Below are positions 62,990 to 64,000 of a stretch of DNA of 64,000 nt, in pieces. Origin of the DNA: Periweissella cryptocerci (GTDB lineage Bacteria > Bacillota > Bacilli > Lactobacillales > Lactobacillaceae). Position 1 is the stretch's first letter. Every line of letters begins with the position of its first letter. Where the stretch lies: assembly GCF_004358325.1 (NCBI RefSeq), contig NZ_CP037940.1:744001-808000 (forward strand). Direction: 5' to 3'. Made by a program: the position numbers and the translations under genes. The notes below the pieces were generated by a model. That model saw only the letters and a program-made list of their open reading frames with translations. It ran no database searches and was not told where the DNA came from.

Positions 62990-64000
62990 CTACATTTGCG
63001 CTTTAATTTTTTCGTAGGCCCCTGCTTCTGCACTATCCACGGCGGCACCGAGAATTTGTTGGGCTTTATCATAATCAAACGTGTGTTGATATTCATCCAT
63101 CGCTTGGTCATATGCGGTCGCGACTTTGTCATTTTGGAGTCGGTAGCGGTTCGCATATTGCATTAATTGTTCAGTCAAATTAGCATTCAACTTCAAACTT
63201 GCCGTTGCTTCATGCAAGGAATCCAAATCACTCTTAATCACGTTCAATTGATTAGCGACATCAGTCATATTGATCCGAATGGCTTGCATGTCGTTATATA
63301 ATTTATCAATTTCACGGGTCACGTTTTGATATTGTTTTTTATAGTTAACTGGTAACCCAGGCAAGTTCCAGTGTTCAACTTCGCGCTTGATGTCACGCAA
63401 ATCAAAGGCAGCTTCTTCAAGGGTGCTTTGTGCTGACTTTTCAGCTTCCGTCAAACCTTGCACACTATCCCAAATGGCAGCGTGATCGTTTTCGATTGCG
63501 GTTAATTGGGCTTGCGCAGCCGCAAATTTTTCAGCAACTTCTGAATAGACCGCTGCATTCATTTGCATGTCCAAACGTTCTTTACGGAAAGTATCGCCGA
63601 CTTTCTTGATTTGTTCGCTTAACTCTCGGGTTGCATCAATTTCACCCTTGGTCATAATGTAACGTTGGCCTAAGCGATCAAGTTCCATCAATAGTGAGTG
63701 ATTTTGGTGCTTAGCGTGTTCAATAAAGCGATCAAGTTGGGCTTCACTTTGTTTAGCTGTTTTCTTAGCATCAAGTTCCAATTGCATTGCATCGTACACG
63801 TCGTCAATTCGTGCTGATAATTTAGTAGTTAAATCAGCTGCCTCATCAACATGCAAATCATTCAAGAGCAGTGCTGTGGATTGACGAGTGTTTTCAAGTT
63901 CAGCAATCTGAGCTGCCATCGCATCACCATCGGGGAAAACATAGCCCTCTGCCAACAGCTTTTGGTATGCGTCTTGCAGTTCGGTAATCTGATCAACGAA
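62990..64000 (-). CDS. ezrA: Septation ring formation regulator EzrA, C-terminal part (runs off the window)
   Basis: At least 336 residues of a long coiled-coil protein, read from the window edge (FVDQITELQDAYQKLLAEGY) to ...AEAGAYEKIKAQM. The spectrin-like repeats, NANLTEQLMQYANRYRLQND and FDYDKAQQILGAAVDSAEAG match the C-terminus of EzrA. EzrA is an N-terminally membrane-anchored regulator of FtsZ rings and peptidoglycan synthesis in Firmicutes. The membrane anchor is outside the window. Confidence 0.9.
   Translation of the reverse strand, partial: FVDQITELQDAYQKLLAEGYVFPDGDAMAAQIAELENTRQSTALLLNDLHVDEAADLTTKLSARIDDVYDAMQLELDAKKTAKQSEAQLDRFIEHAKHQNHSLLMELDRLGQRYIMTKGEIDATRELSEQIKKVGDTFRKERLDMQMNAAVYSEVAEKFAAAQAQLTAIENDHAAIWDSVQGLTEAEKSAQSTLEEAAFDLRDIKREVEHWNLPGLPVNYKKQYQNVTREIDKLYNDMQAIRINMTDVANQLNVIKSDLDSLHEATASLKLNANLTEQLMQYANRYRLQNDKVATAYDQAMDEYQHTFDYDKAQQILGAAVDSAEAGAYEKIKAQM

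Overview
The window looks like chromosomal DNA of a low-to-mid GC lactic acid bacterium (Lactobacillaceae), most likely from the Weissella/Leuconostoc side of the family. The signs are the ymfF-ymfH-rodZ-pgsA order, EzrA, LPXTG and MucBP-like surface proteins, AGGAGG-type ribosome binding sites, and a D-Ala ligase with Phe (F259) at the position that marks D-Ala-D-Lac (vancomycin-insensitive) ligases. The genus is inferred; no rRNA lies in the window.

Layout. 0-4 kb: the edge of a GtrA-like gene, an unrecognised Gln-rich protein, a decayed stretch, and a small membrane protein + ABC permease + ATPase operon. 4-16.6 kb: tRNA-Arg(CCT), a DEAD-box helicase, a Gfo/Idh-type oxidoreductase, the ymfF-ymfH-rodZ-pgsA envelope group, cardiolipin synthase, Ddl and a DUF2785 protein. 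16.8-36.5 kb is a cell-wall glycopolymer region: UDP-galactopyranose mutase, YfhO, a TagF-like polymerase, TarJ, TarI, a 1032-residue phosphotransferase-HAD fusion, a GT-C protein with its GT2 partner, and a second CsbB-like GT2. A large secreted protein and a secreted histidine-phosphatase-like protein are interspersed. 37-46 kb holds a K+ channel, a MYG1 nuclease, a deoxyribosyltransferase, a nitrilase-family amidase, and many small secreted or unrecognised proteins with several gene remnants. 46.5-54 kb holds tRNA-Arg(CCG), an unusual tRNA-Ser(AGA), an LPXTG surface protein with a tandemly repeated leader, and a second large secreted protein whose C-terminal domain matches the one at 29.5 kb. 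54-64 kb is mostly housekeeping: TsaE, a GNAT, a DnaQ-like exonuclease, a Na+/H+ antiporter, MurB, an oxidoreductase, tRNA-Val, a cold-shock/NERD fusion and partial EzrA.

The most striking unexplained feature is a family of non-coding repeats in the gaps at 3.8, 7.2, 13.6, 49.6, 55.9 and 60.5 kb. The best copy (60533-60907) is bounded by 26-bp terminal inverted repeats with two mismatches. Between related ends the copies carry different combinations of three structured modules (called A, B and C here). Stems are kept between copies by compensatory changes although the sequence has diverged. No copy encodes a protein. They look like MITE-like mobile elements or structured-RNA cassettes, and I do not recognise them as a described family.

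Many genes end in strong, often bidirectional, intrinsic terminators. No CRISPR array, prophage, complete insertion sequence or replication origin was seen.
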